This document shows, piece after piece, positions 1 to 6,860 of a DNA stretch of 64,000 bases. The first letter of the stretch is position 1. Each line of letters starts with the position of its first letter. Location of the stretch: NCBI GenBank assembly GCA_903939115.1, contig CAJAFV010000079.1, positions 1 through 64,000 on the forward strand. Direction: 5' to 3'. The notes below the pieces were generated by a model. That model saw nothing but the letters and a program-made list of their open reading frames with translations, was not told where the DNA came from and made no database searches. This DNA comes from an uncultured Geobacteraceae bacterium. Its GTDB lineage: Bacteria; Desulfobacterota; Desulfuromonadia; Geobacterales; Pseudopelobacteraceae. A program made the translations under genes and the position numbers.

Positions 1-377
1 GGAAAGAAAAAGTATTGAAAAAACAGGAAGAAAACAGAAGAAGAGAATGGATTTTATGGATTAGGAAGAAAAAGGAGGAGCGGAAGAATAATCAATTTCA
101 AGAAGCCAAGAAAATGGCTCTATCAGAACACCGGTGGCACATGAGAGCCGATGCCGTAGTCCTGCTTCGAAAACCCACCCAAGCACTCTGTTTTATCCTC
201 GAAGTAGTTCACACCGAAACGGATAGTTATTTAAAAGGCAAGCACGACGAATGGCTCAGGCAAGGAGTTTCTAAAACCATGTCCGAGTTATTCGGGTTTC
301 ATATCCCACATGTCGCATTCTGCGTGGAGGGGCGGAGTGCCAGTTTTGCAAGTACCCTTTTGGAGGTTCTGTCATGA
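1..377 (+). CDS. Replication-relaxation-like protein, 5'-truncated by window edge
   Basis: The frame is open to the left edge, so the true start probably lies outside; the first start codon visible is a TTG at 15. About 120 residues are visible: a Lys/Arg/Glu-rich segment, then a domain with an acidic residue in ADAVVLL and a FILEV...ETDSYLKGK stretch. This pattern resembles the C-terminal part of replication-relaxation family proteins of plasmids and integrative elements, which have a restriction-endonuclease-like fold. The ATPase encoded three genes downstream is a usual partner of that family. The stop overlaps a downstream ATG at 374. The family assignment is from pattern only and is tentative. 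Confidence 0.45.
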   Translation, partial: KEKVLKKQEENRRREWILWIRKKKEERKNNQFQEAKKMALSEHRWHMRADAVVLLRKPTQALCFILEVVHTETDSYLKGKHDEWLRQGVSKTMSELFGFHIPHVAFCVEGRSASFASTLLEVLS

Positions 378-434
378 AACTTGTCGCATTGACTATCACG
401 CTGTTTACCCTTATCGCCTTAAAGGAGAATTACC

Positions 435-641
435 ATGGAATATCTGACAACGTATTACCGCCTGTTTCTGGAAATGTTCATCGTGATTATCGTTTACCAG
501 TATGCCCTTTCCAAGGGGAAGTCCGAGGCCATTATGTCCATAACCAAACAGAACATGAGAGCGGAAACGGAACGCTCTCAACAGCAGATGATAATGGATA
601 TGATGAATTCGATGAAGAGGGGGACTGACCATGAATCCTGA
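435..641 (+). CDS. Small single-pass membrane protein of the mobile element
   Basis: A 68-residue protein with a good ribosome binding site (AAGGAG at 421-426, 8 bases before ATG 435). Residues about 8-25 are hydrophobic (LFLEMFIVIIVYQYAL) and could form one membrane segment; the rest is polar, helical and Met/Gln-rich. It overlaps the next gene by 11 bases. I preferred this frame over a competing 84-residue frame starting at ATG 374, whose composition looks like an out-of-frame reading. Function unknown; in this position it could be a small anchor or structural component for the downstream ATPase. Confidence 0.6.
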   Translation: MEYLTTYYRLFLEMFIVIIVYQYALSKGKSEAIMSITKQNMRAETERSQQQMIMDMMNSMKRGTDHES

Positions 642-1128
642 ATATCTCCCTCCTGTAAAGCGTCAAGCACCACAGATGCCAGCGATGCCCCCACAGATTT
701 CTGCCAACCTTCCTAGTGCCTACGTCACGCCTATCGATATGGAGGCTGGATTATGGGATAGACTCTGGGAAAAGAAACGCATCAAAGATGTTTCCGAAAT
801 GGTTTCCTATCAGCGTAAAGCATCTGATGACATGCTTGTCATTGCCGAAAACACTGCCAAGTCCATGAAAACTATCATGACCTTTGGTGCTGAAGTTGAG
901 ATGGTTTTTGTCCGCCACGGCCATGAGAAGGCCATGTTCAGTATTGAGGAGCGTAAGGGCGAAGCAGATATTGTATACCGCGAAAAGGAAATCAGTGTCT
1001 TGGAGTTTCAGGCTCAGAGCATCCAGCTTGATAACAATATTAAGTTCTGGAACGGTAAGGAAGCGGAAATTTCCTACAACACTTCGCAGCTTAATTATGA
1101 GGCTCAGAAAAGAGCAATGGAATGCTAA
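631..1128 (+). CDS. Hypothetical protein of the mobile element
   Basis: 165 residues. The N-terminal 35 residues are Pro/Met-rich (PPVKRQAPQMPAMPP); the remainder is charged and probably helical or coiled coil (KRIKDVSEMVSYQRKA, EERKGEADIVYREKE). There are no membrane segments and no motif I recognise. It overlaps the upstream small membrane protein by 11 bases and the downstream ATPase by 7 bases, which indicates translational coupling in one operon. Its placement suggests an accessory factor of the ATPase, but this is inference only. Confidence 0.65.
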   Translation: MNPEYLPPVKRQAPQMPAMPPQISANLPSAYVTPIDMEAGLWDRLWEKKRIKDVSEMVSYQRKASDDMLVIAENTAKSMKTIMTFGAEVEMVFVRHGHEKAMFSIEERKGEADIVYREKEISVLEFQAQSIQLDNNIKFWNGKEAEISYNTSQLNYEAQKRAMEC

Positions 1129-2225
1129 TTGATCTCCGCGTAGGCAATACCCCCGAATACTCTCCAGTTAAAATTACTGAGGGTGAGCGGTACAAGCATA
1201 TTTTTATTGCTGGTATGCCTGGAGTCGGAAAGACGGCCCTGCTTTCGAACTTCTGGAGGCAGGACTGTCTTCTCCCGACAGCCAAAGTTTTAATAGACCC
1301 TTCGGGGTTCTTTGCTCAGGAAGCTCTTTCTATGGCTAAAAAGGCTATCTACTGTTCGATTGATTCTCCTGTGGGAATTAATCCAATGCTGGATGATTAC
1401 CACCCCGACGATATAGCCGATTGTCTCATTGAAGCCATTAACCAAGTGATTGAGTTATCTACTGAGAACGTCAAACTCACCGTCAGGATGAGATTCATTT
1501 TAAGGGAGGCAATCGTTTGGTGCGTGGAGAATAACCGCCGCCGACTGGATAGCGTGGTTGATTACCTTTCTAACCGTGGGGCTGGACACGCTGAAACACG
1601 CCAGGGATTGATTGACCGTATTAACATGTTTATCCAGGACAAGAGAATGAATGAGATTCTTTGTGAAGCTCCCGCGATTAGCTGGAGTGACATCATAGAG
1701 AATAAAAAGACTTTCATCTTGGATTGCCACGGTATGTCAGAAGATAAAATGGTGTTCCTTGGCACATTAATAACTCACGGCATCAAGAGTTATCTCAGAT
1801 ATTCCAAGAAAGATGAATATCCGCCGCTGGCTCTGTATGTCGATGAATGCCATCTGTTTATTAACCCGAACTACTTCACTATCCTAAAAGAGGGGAGAAA
1901 ATACCATGTCTCAGCTATCCTTGCGACTCAGGACTTCGCCAACATGCCAAAACAACTCACCGCCACTATCCTTTCCAATGTCGGAACGCTCTTATCATTC
2001 AGAGTCGGATTCATGGAAGCCTCGCTACTGTCACGAGAGTTCCCAAGCTTGCAGACTAAGGACCTGCAAAACCTGCCAAAATTTCACTGTGCATTTCGAA
2101 CTTTTAAATCTGAAGGCACATGCAAGACACTAGCACCGCCCTTTATCAAAAAAGCCAAGCCCACTCCTGTTGAAGTCTTTAAGGAGTTCTTTCAAAACAA
2201 GTGGTTCGACCATATTAATAGTTAG
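1122..2225 (+). CDS. VirD4/HerA-superfamily P-loop ATPase
   Basis: 367 residues. A Walker A motif GMPGVGKTAL lies at about residues 31-40, a Walker B LYVDECHLF near 245, and an ATQD motif near 275. This order is typical of the FtsK/HerA/VirD4 group of DNA- or protein-translocating ATPases. It is short for a conjugative coupling protein and has no N-terminal membrane segments; the 68-residue membrane protein encoded upstream could supply the anchor. Possible roles are DNA transfer of an integrative element or packaging in a small phage; the sequence does not decide between them. It starts with ATG 1122 inside the end of the preceding gene. No relaxase is visible in the window. Confidence 0.75.
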   Translation: MLIDLRVGNTPEYSPVKITEGERYKHIFIAGMPGVGKTALLSNFWRQDCLLPTAKVLIDPSGFFAQEALSMAKKAIYCSIDSPVGINPMLDDYHPDDIADCLIEAINQVIELSTENVKLTVRMRFILREAIVWCVENNRRRLDSVVDYLSNRGAGHAETRQGLIDRINMFIQDKRMNEILCEAPAISWSDIIENKKTFILDCHGMSEDKMVFLGTLITHGIKSYLRYSKKDEYPPLALYVDECHLFINPNYFTILKEGRKYHVSAILATQDFANMPKQLTATILSNVGTLLSFRVGFMEASLLSREFPSLQTKDLQNLPKFHCAFRTFKSEGTCKTLAPPFIKKAKPTPVEVFKEFFQNKWFDHINS

Positions 2226-2229
2226 ACAT

Positions 2230-2404
2230 GAACGAGTCCTGCCCTGCATTTTGACTTTGAACATAATGCAAAGGCGTTCGGTGACGTCCCTTAACAAAGG
2301 GATATGAAACCTTCCAGAAATGGGTATGGGTAACATACGGACTCTTTCGTGCCGAACAGCGGCCATTGCTCAATAGGGAAAGAGTGAGGGCTTTGGTTGG
2401 AAGG
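2230..2404 (+). ncRNA. Candidate structured RNA or ssDNA element upstream of HNH gene
   Basis: The 275-base gap between the ATPase and the HNH gene is full of mutually compatible perfect stems. GAACG 2230-2234 pairs with CGTTC 2275-2279 and encloses TGCATT 2245-2250 with AATGCA 2265-2270. TCCCTT 2287-2292 pairs with AAGGGA 2297-2302 across an AACA loop. CCTTCCA 2310-2316 pairs with TGGAAGG 2398-2404 and encloses GTATG/CATAC (2324-2328/2334-2338) and ACTCTTTC 2341-2348 with GAAAGAGT 2378-2385, the latter containing GCCG/CGGC (2351-2354/2360-2363). I do not recognise a known RNA family. It could be a noncoding RNA, a replication or transfer origin active as single-stranded DNA, or a long 3' structure of the ATPase mRNA. 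Confidence 0.5.
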
Positions 2405-2420
2405 ACTAACAGTTAGGTAT

Positions 2421-2446
2421 AACCCCCCTAAATTATTAGGGGGGTT
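2421..2446 (+). terminator. GC-rich hairpin, probable terminator of the ATPase operon
   Basis: A perfect inverted repeat: 11 bases (AACCCCCCTAA, 2421-2431), a 4-base loop and TTAGGGGGGTT (2436-2446). The T-run TTTTT lies at 2461-2465, 14 bases beyond the stem, so termination efficiency is uncertain. Its 3' arm runs into the -35 box of the HNH promoter. Confidence 0.5.
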
Positions 2447-2473
2447 GACACCCCTTAATCTTTTTAATATAAT
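2445..2473 (+). promoter_or_regulatory. Perfect consensus sigma-70 promoter for the HNH gene
   Basis: TTGACA at 2445-2450 and TATAAT at 2468-2473 are separated by exactly 17 bases. Transcription would start near 2480, about 20 bases before the ATG at 2501. There is no obvious Shine-Dalgarno sequence in the AT-rich leader. Confidence 0.85.
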
Positions 2474-2500
2474 TAATTAGTAATACTTAATTATATATTT

Positions 2501-3010
2501 ATGCGTCAATGTACTTCTTGTGGTGAGGTTAAGGAGCTTAGCAAATTTGGAATCGTTAAAGATGGTGATAAAAGATATTTCATGCGGTCTTGTAAGTCTT
2601 GTGCATATCTAGTTAAGAAAAAATGGAGGCATGATAATCCAGAAATACAAAAGAAAATGCAACGCGATAACTACGCAAAAAATAGTAAAAAATTAATTGC
2701 AATAAACTTGGCTTACCAAAATAGCATGAGAGATAAATATGGTTTTGGTATGAAGCCTATTCGGATGCTCGGTCTTAAGTTAACACTTTTTGTCTATGAT
2801 AGGGCTGGTAGAAAATGTGAATTATGTGGTGAGGAAAATGATTTGGTATTCCACCACAAAGATAATAAGGGCAGAAACTATATTGATTTAGGTCTTAAAC
2901 CTAATAACGACCCAGACAATATTCAATTATTGTGCCGTAGTTGCCATGGCAGCATTCATGGTAAGCAAGGTGTCGAGGCTAGAAGATTAAAAAAACTAGC
3001 TTTAGCATAA
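2501..3010 (+). CDS. HNH endonuclease
   Basis: 169 residues. The N-terminal half has two CxxC pairs (CTSCGEVKEL, CKSC), probably a zinc-binding treble-clef-type domain. The C-terminal half is an HNH nuclease: CELCGEEN, then HHKDNKG, then LLCRSCHGSIHG, giving the zinc cysteines and the catalytic His region. Codon use is AT-rich compared with its neighbours, which suggests separate acquisition. It has its own consensus promoter and is not followed by a terminator before the excisionase gene 18 bases downstream. It may be a homing-type or phage-type nuclease; it is too small for IscB, and no RuvC part is visible. Confidence 0.85.
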   Translation: MRQCTSCGEVKELSKFGIVKDGDKRYFMRSCKSCAYLVKKKWRHDNPEIQKKMQRDNYAKNSKKLIAINLAYQNSMRDKYGFGMKPIRMLGLKLTLFVYDRAGRKCELCGEENDLVFHHKDNKGRNYIDLGLKPNNDPDNIQLLCRSCHGSIHGKQGVEARRLKKLALA

Positions 3011-3028
3011 CAACCCCTGGAGGATGCC

Positions 3029-3334
3029 ATGAATATAATAACCGCTAAGGACGTTGCCGAACTACTAAAGGTGTCAGAGTGGTTCGTTTATAAACATTAC
3101 AGTGTTCTTGGCGGTTTTAAGATTCAAGGCGTAGTCCGCTTTGAAGAATCCCTAGTACTGGAGGCCATAAATGAGCGTATCAAAGATTCGAGACAAGTGG
3201 CGGTACGATGTGATGAGAAACGGCCAGAGATACGCCAAGAGCGGGTATCTGACCAAAACCGAAGCCAAAGCAGCGGAAGCGGAAGCCATAAAAAAAATAG
3301 GCACGATAAACACGGACTTCTTACTGCTGTGTAA
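3029..3334 (+). CDS. Excisionase-like helix-turn-helix protein
   Basis: 101 residues with SD GGAGG at 3020-3024 six bases before ATG 3029. Residues 5-55 form a winged-helix/HTH_17-type domain (TAKDVAELLKVSEWFVYKH), usual in excisionases and directionality factors. Residues after about 50 are charged, Ser/Gly/Arg-rich and of low complexity. They are read in another frame of the integrase gene, giving a 164-base overlap. The DNA-binding domain alone may be the functional part. Gene order with the integrase supports a role in excision. Confidence 0.7.
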   Translation: MNIITAKDVAELLKVSEWFVYKHYSVLGGFKIQGVVRFEESLVLEAINERIKDSRQVAVRCDEKRPEIRQERVSDQNRSQSSGSGSHKKNRHDKHGLLTAV

Positions 3335-4133
3335 CCGCACCCTTGATGATATTCAGCTCAAACGAACTGACGGTCATTACCGAGAGTGCAAAGCGATCTT
3401 TAAAAAGTTAATAGCCCTATGGGGTAGTCAAAAAGAAATTACCCGCGATGACGTGGAATCCTACATCAACGGCGTAGCTAAGGAGAGCTGCCCAAAAGCT
3501 AACAAATATCTGAGACGCATCAAAGCTCTATTTTCGTTTGGTGTTCAACGTGAATGGTTTTCCGTGAATCCTGCAGCCAAGCTCAAACCCTTTCCAGTTG
3601 AAAAATCCAAGAAGTACATTCCACCAGTTGAGGACATTATTAAAGTTTTAGGCCTTGCAAAGCCCATGGACAGACTCTACCTGCTCATGATTATCCACAC
3701 CCTCGCAAGGGTTAGAGAAATCAACAATCTAAAGTGGGAAGACGTACACGAGGAATATTTGACCTTATGGACAAGGAAAAGCCGCAACAGTAACCTTGTT
3801 CCGAGGGATATTCCGCTCAATAGCGTCTTAAAGGAGGTGCTAAATGCTATACCCAAATGTAGAATCCTACTTTTCGTTAACCCGAATACTGGGAAAAAGT
3901 ACGAATACCGAGATAAGTTTCTTGGTACGCTGTGCAAGAAAGCGGAAGTCCGTCGTTTCTGCTTTCACAACCTACGGCATTTCGGAGCATCTACGTTATC
4001 CAGTCAAGGAACAGGAATCGGAGATATACAAGCCGTGCTGGGCCATTCGGAAGCGTCTACAACCAGTATCTACATTCAGTCCTTGAATCCGAGCATGATT
4101 AATGCTATGAAAGGCATGGAGGGGATAAGATGA
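3171..4133 (+). CDS. Tyrosine-type site-specific integrase
   Basis: 320 residues. The N-terminus (SVSKIRDKWRYDVMRNGQRY) is an arm-type DNA-binding domain, followed by a core-binding domain at about 60-150 and a catalytic domain. Catalytic signatures visible are LARVREINNLKWEDV (first Arg), FHNLRHFGAST (H-x-x-R) and LGHSEASTTSIY (second His and the nucleophilic Tyr). It starts at ATG 3171, preceded by CTGGAGG. It sits about 150 bases from tRNA-Arg, the likely integration target. It is the last large gene of the element, and its stop overlaps the ATG of a 50-residue ORF. Confidence 0.9.
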   Translation: MSVSKIRDKWRYDVMRNGQRYAKSGYLTKTEAKAAEAEAIKKIGTINTDFLLLCNRTLDDIQLKRTDGHYRECKAIFKKLIALWGSQKEITRDDVESYINGVAKESCPKANKYLRRIKALFSFGVQREWFSVNPAAKLKPFPVEKSKKYIPPVEDIIKVLGLAKPMDRLYLLMIIHTLARVREINNLKWEDVHEEYLTLWTRKSRNSNLVPRDIPLNSVLKEVLNAIPKCRILLFVNPNTGKKYEYRDKFLGTLCKKAEVRRFCFHNLRHFGASTLSSQGTGIGDIQAVLGHSEASTTSIYIQSLNPSMINAMKGMEGIR

Positions 4134-4282
4134 AAGTCCACCTCAACCAGAACACCGCCAGTGTCATCTCGGTTTGTGGTCAGCGAAACGTCGCCACGAC
4201 CAATGATAAAGAGCTGGTAACTTGTAAAGTCTGTAAAAAGTCATTCACGCAACGCATTCACGCACAAGGGCAGCAAACATAG
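4130..4282 (+). CDS. 50-residue CxxC mini-protein at the element end
   Basis: ATG 4130 overlaps the integrase stop (ATGA), and the frame ends with TAG at 4280-4282, one base before the tRNA. The product has 50 residues and contains CKVCKKSF, one half of a zinc-ribbon or zinc-finger-like site, with a further Cys near residue 17. Tight coupling to the integrase suggests it is translated. It could modulate recombination or be a decayed fragment. It is a small coding call without homology support. Confidence 0.45.
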   Translation: MKVHLNQNTASVISVCGQRNVATTNDKELVTCKVCKKSFTQRIHAQGQQT

Positions 4283-4283
4283 A

Positions 4284-4360
4284 GGGCGGTTAGCTCAGCT
4301 GGATAGAGTACAGGCCTCCGAAGCCTGGGGTCGTGCGTTCGAATCGCATACCGCCCACCA
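4284..4360 (+). tRNA. tRNA-Arg, anticodon CCG
   Basis: 77 bases including encoded CCA. The acceptor stem is GGGCGGT (4284-4290) paired with ACCGCCC; the D-arm is GCTCAGCTGGATAGAGT; the anticodon stem is CAGGC/GCCTG with loop CTCCGAA, so the anticodon is CCG; the T-arm is GTGCG TTCGAAT CGCAT. The mobile element lies directly at its 5' side, and the gene is intact. Confidence 0.95.
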
Positions 4361-4365
4361 AAAAT

Positions 4366-4402
4366 AACAGCCACTTGCATTGATTTGTAGGTGGCTGTTT
4401 TT
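4366..4402 (+). terminator. Rho-independent terminator after tRNA-Arg
   Basis: AACAGCCAC (4366-4374) pairs with GTGGCTGTT (4391-4399) and is followed by a T stretch (4398-4402). It would end transcripts from the tRNA and from any read-through out of the integrase. Confidence 0.85.
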
Positions 4403-4650
4403 CATTTATTACGTTCATGCAACCTCTCATCTGGGTCAAGCTTCGAAGTCGATCCATTTATTTACATACTAATTGTGTCCTGCCGAGCCAACATTATGGT
4501 CATCTTATTCAAACTCGCTGTAAAAAACAGGGACAAAGTATCTATCCTTATACAGCCAAACTACTTGACCCTGAAATAGATGAAGTAGTACAGCTGACAG
4601 TACAAATTTTCAGTCGGAGCTTTCGGCCCTATCAACAAACGGAGGAACAG

Positions 4651-5517
4651 ATGAAGGAAAACAGTATCACGTCAAGCACGAAAATATGCGCAGTTATCGG
4701 TAATCCTGTTGGTCACAGTATGTCACCGGCGATACATAACGCCGCCCTGAATCTTCTGAATCTTGACTTGGTTTATGTTGCGTTTAAGGTTGAGGATTTG
4801 AAAAATGCTATGGCGGGGATGAGGTCCCTGCCGAGTTTTCGCGGCATGAGCGTTACCATCCCCCATAAAATTGAAGTGATCCAGTATGTTGATGAGATCA
4901 ATGACCTTGACCGTTCAATTGGATCAATAAACACAGTGGTCAACGAAAATGGTAAACTGGTCGGTATGGGAACTGACGGGCCTGGTGCGCTAAAAGCGTT
5001 GGTAGATGCCGGTGTAGAACTAAGTGGTAAGTGTGTCGCTATGGTAGGCGCAGGCGGTGTTGCTCGGGCGATAGCGTTTACTCTGATTCAGAAGGCGGGC
5101 GTACGAAAAGTATCACTCCTTGATATCGATGAGCAGATGCTCCAGGGGCTTGCGGACGACTTAAGGTCGGGCACCAGTGCCGAAGTTGAATCTTTTATCT
5201 CAAACAGTGACTCTATAGCCACGGTTATGGGGTATGCGGATGTTGTTGTTAACTGTACACCGATCGGGATGCATCCCAAGGAGGGTGTCTCCATAATTCC
5301 CGCAGAACTTTTTAGGAATGGACAAGCGGTCTTTGATGTCGTATATAACCCGATCGAAACAAAGCTGCTATGCGATGCGAAAGCACGAGGCCTTATTGCG
5401 GTTTCAGGCGTCGAGATGTTCATCAACCAGGCAGCGATGCAATTCGAATATTTTACGGGAGTCGGTGCGCCGGTCGAAGAGATGCGTCGGGTACTCATGG
5501 AGAAGTTGGGATCATGA
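4651..5517 (+). CDS. aroE: Shikimate dehydrogenase AroE
   Basis: 288 residues. It reduces 3-dehydroshikimate to shikimate with NADPH in the aromatic amino acid pathway, in the cytoplasm. Visible motifs are IGNPVGHSMSPAIHN (shikimate binding), SVTIPHK with the catalytic Lys, GTDGPG, and the Rossmann loop GAGGVARAIA. I chose ATG 4651 because GGAGG precedes it and the family N-terminus (KICAVIGNPVGHS) follows closely; the frame is open back to 4417, but that part is not AroE-like. It overlaps aroK by 4 bases. Confidence 0.95.
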   Translation: MKENSITSSTKICAVIGNPVGHSMSPAIHNAALNLLNLDLVYVAFKVEDLKNAMAGMRSLPSFRGMSVTIPHKIEVIQYVDEINDLDRSIGSINTVVNENGKLVGMGTDGPGALKALVDAGVELSGKCVAMVGAGGVARAIAFTLIQKAGVRKVSLLDIDEQMLQGLADDLRSGTSAEVESFISNSDSIATVMGYADVVVNCTPIGMHPKEGVSIIPAELFRNGQAVFDVVYNPIETKLLCDAKARGLIAVSGVEMFINQAAMQFEYFTGVGAPVEEMRRVLMEKLGS

Positions 5518-6062
5518 ATTTAGTTTTGATCGGGTATCGTGGTACGGGTAAGAGTACGGTCGGGGCATTGTTGGCCGAACGCCTTGGCATGCGCTATGTC
5601 TGTATGGACAATGAAATTACGAAACGGGCAAAAATGTCCACACCGGAAATTGTGGCTCAGTTTGGCTGGAAAAAATTTCGCGACATGGAGTCTGAGTTAA
5701 CGAAAGAACTGACTGCGCAAGACGGCCTGGTAATTGATACCGGAGGTGGAGTTATCGAACGTCAGGAAAACGTTGATGAACTGCGTGCAAATACCCAGGT
5801 TTTCTGGCTCCATGCATCGGTGGGCACCATCACGTCACGTATAAAGGGAGATTCGTCACGGCCGGCATTGGTTGCAGGAAAGACCTTTGTAGAAGAGATT
5901 GCCGAAGTTCTGGAAAGAAGAGAGCCGATCTACCGGGTTGCAGCACATCACAAAGTTGATACGAATGATACCACTCCGAGCCAGATTGCTGACAGCATAA
6001 TAGAAGTATGGATACAGCGACCACAGCAGGCATTGACCGCTCGTGGTGATACTTATAAATAG
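5514..6062 (+). CDS. aroK: Shikimate kinase AroK
   Basis: 182 residues, about the usual length. It phosphorylates shikimate to shikimate 3-phosphate with ATP. The Walker A motif is GYRGTGKST at residues 7-15, the shikimate-binding region includes FRDMES and DTGGG, and the lid contains SSRPAL. The start ATG 5514 overlaps the aroE stop (ATGA), so the two pathway-adjacent enzymes are translationally coupled. Confidence 0.95.
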   Translation: MNLVLIGYRGTGKSTVGALLAERLGMRYVCMDNEITKRAKMSTPEIVAQFGWKKFRDMESELTKELTAQDGLVIDTGGGVIERQENVDELRANTQVFWLHASVGTITSRIKGDSSRPALVAGKTFVEEIAEVLERREPIYRVAAHHKVDTNDTTPSQIADSIIEVWIQRPQQALTARGDTYK

Positions 6063-6130
6063 TGGATAACTTCGTCGACCCAATCTCCCAAGCAGGATAG
6101 GCTTGATGAAGAAAAAAGATTAATTCATGA

Positions 6131-6280
6131 CATAGAGCTGGGTGGGTAATACTCTTTACTCATGGCCTAACTTCCTGGGAGAGACGTTGAGGCGTTTAAT
6201 CGTGGGGAAAGCTTCCGCTTGCAGTGGCGATCCGGTGACCCGTGGATAAATGAGAGTTGAGGGGCTCCTTTTCTTCTTTT
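6131..6280 (+). ncRNA. Possible small RNA in the aroK-lipoprotein gap
   Basis: This 250-base gap has paired ends: GAGC 6135-6138 with GCTC 6264-6267, CTC 6152-6154 with GAG 6259-6261, and CTCAT 6159-6163 with ATGAG 6250-6254. A pyrimidine-rich T-run at 6269-6280 resembles a terminator tail. The architecture (long interrupted outer stem, about 150 bases) is loosely like 6S RNA, but I see no conserved 6S sequence. A separate hairpin (CTTCGTC 6070-6076 with GATGAAG 6105-6111) precedes it. Confidence 0.25.
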
Positions 6281-6316
6281 TGTGCTAATTGACCGGCTCA
6301 GCTGCCTGATCCTGAA

Positions 6317-6772
6317 TCAAGGAGAATCTGATTGATCCGAACTTTCGACCGTAATCCCGAATACGCTGCCTTTGCCGTCAACAAGCAATAAAAGAGAGAC
6401 GTCATGTCCATGATATCTGTACGGTGAGTCTTGGATAAAACCGGCCTTTTGTGCAAGGCGGTTTCCTTCTTCTGCTGAGACACCGGGTGAAATGCCGAAC
6501 AGACTGGTCCCCGGATTTCGTGAAGTAATCTTCCTGATTCTTCTGTTGAACCCGTACCCAATGGTGATGTCCAGCTTTTCAAAACTCCGCTCATACCCCT
6601 TCAAGCATGGCTCTTCGTTTGCCGGGACTCCACCGATCTCCCTGATGTCGACTGCCGAATACATCTCGATGCCAAAGACATGTACCTGGCTCGATACATC
6701 AGTTTTTACCCTATTCGCCATACAGCCAGTCAGGCACAGCAAAATGAGTATTGTTAGATATTTGCAATGCAT
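6317..6772 (-). CDS. Hypothetical lipoprotein
   Basis: 151 residues. The N-terminus MHCKYLTILILLCLTGC is a lipoprotein signal peptide with the lipidated Cys at 17, so the protein is probably membrane anchored and periplasmic. The mature part has no domain I recognise; RKITSRNPGTSLFG suggests a small beta-rich fold. It is on the same strand as the rhodanese gene upstream, but a terminator lies between them, so it probably has its own transcript. Confidence 0.7.
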   Translation of the reverse strand: MHCKYLTILILLCLTGCMANRVKTDVSSQVHVFGIEMYSAVDIREIGGVPANEEPCLKGYERSFEKLDITIGYGFNRRIRKITSRNPGTSLFGISPGVSAEEGNRLAQKAGFIQDSPYRYHGHDVSLLLLVDGKGSVFGITVESSDQSDSP

Positions 6773-6783
6773 TAGTCGCTCCG

Positions 6784-6817
6784 AAAAATAGACGGGCTAC
6801 CCTGGCTGGGTAGCCCG
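6784..6817 (-). terminator. Terminator of the rhodanese lipoprotein gene
   Basis: CGGGCTACCC (6793-6802) pairs with GGGTAGCCCG (6808-6817). On the minus strand the stem is followed, two bases on, by a run of T (6784-6788). Confidence 0.85.
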
Positions 6818-6860
6818 AATGTGTAATCAGTTGGAAGGCAACTGGTTACTCTGTACGCCA

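Noticed and set aside
374-628. An 84-codon frame overlapping the small membrane protein gene
   Set aside because: Its composition after the first 16 residues looks like an out-of-frame reading; the competing frame at 435 has a strong ribosome binding site and a credible membrane segment.
2226-2446. Group I or group II intron
   Set aside because: No domain V hairpin, no group I P/Q/R/S core sequences and no interrupted gene could be recognised.
2226-3010. IscB/omega-RNA (HEARO) system formed by the structured gap and the HNH gene
   Set aside because: The nuclease has only 169 residues with no RuvC parts or bridge helix, so it is not IscB; the RNA similarity would need a covariance search.
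4417-4650. N-terminal extension of AroE
   Set aside because: The frame is open, but the segment has no similarity to AroE and a good ribosome binding site precedes ATG 4651.
6063-6316. Cyclic-di-GMP (GEMM) or TPP riboswitch
   Set aside because: The conserved core sequences of these classes are absent, and the gene following on the plus strand is far away.
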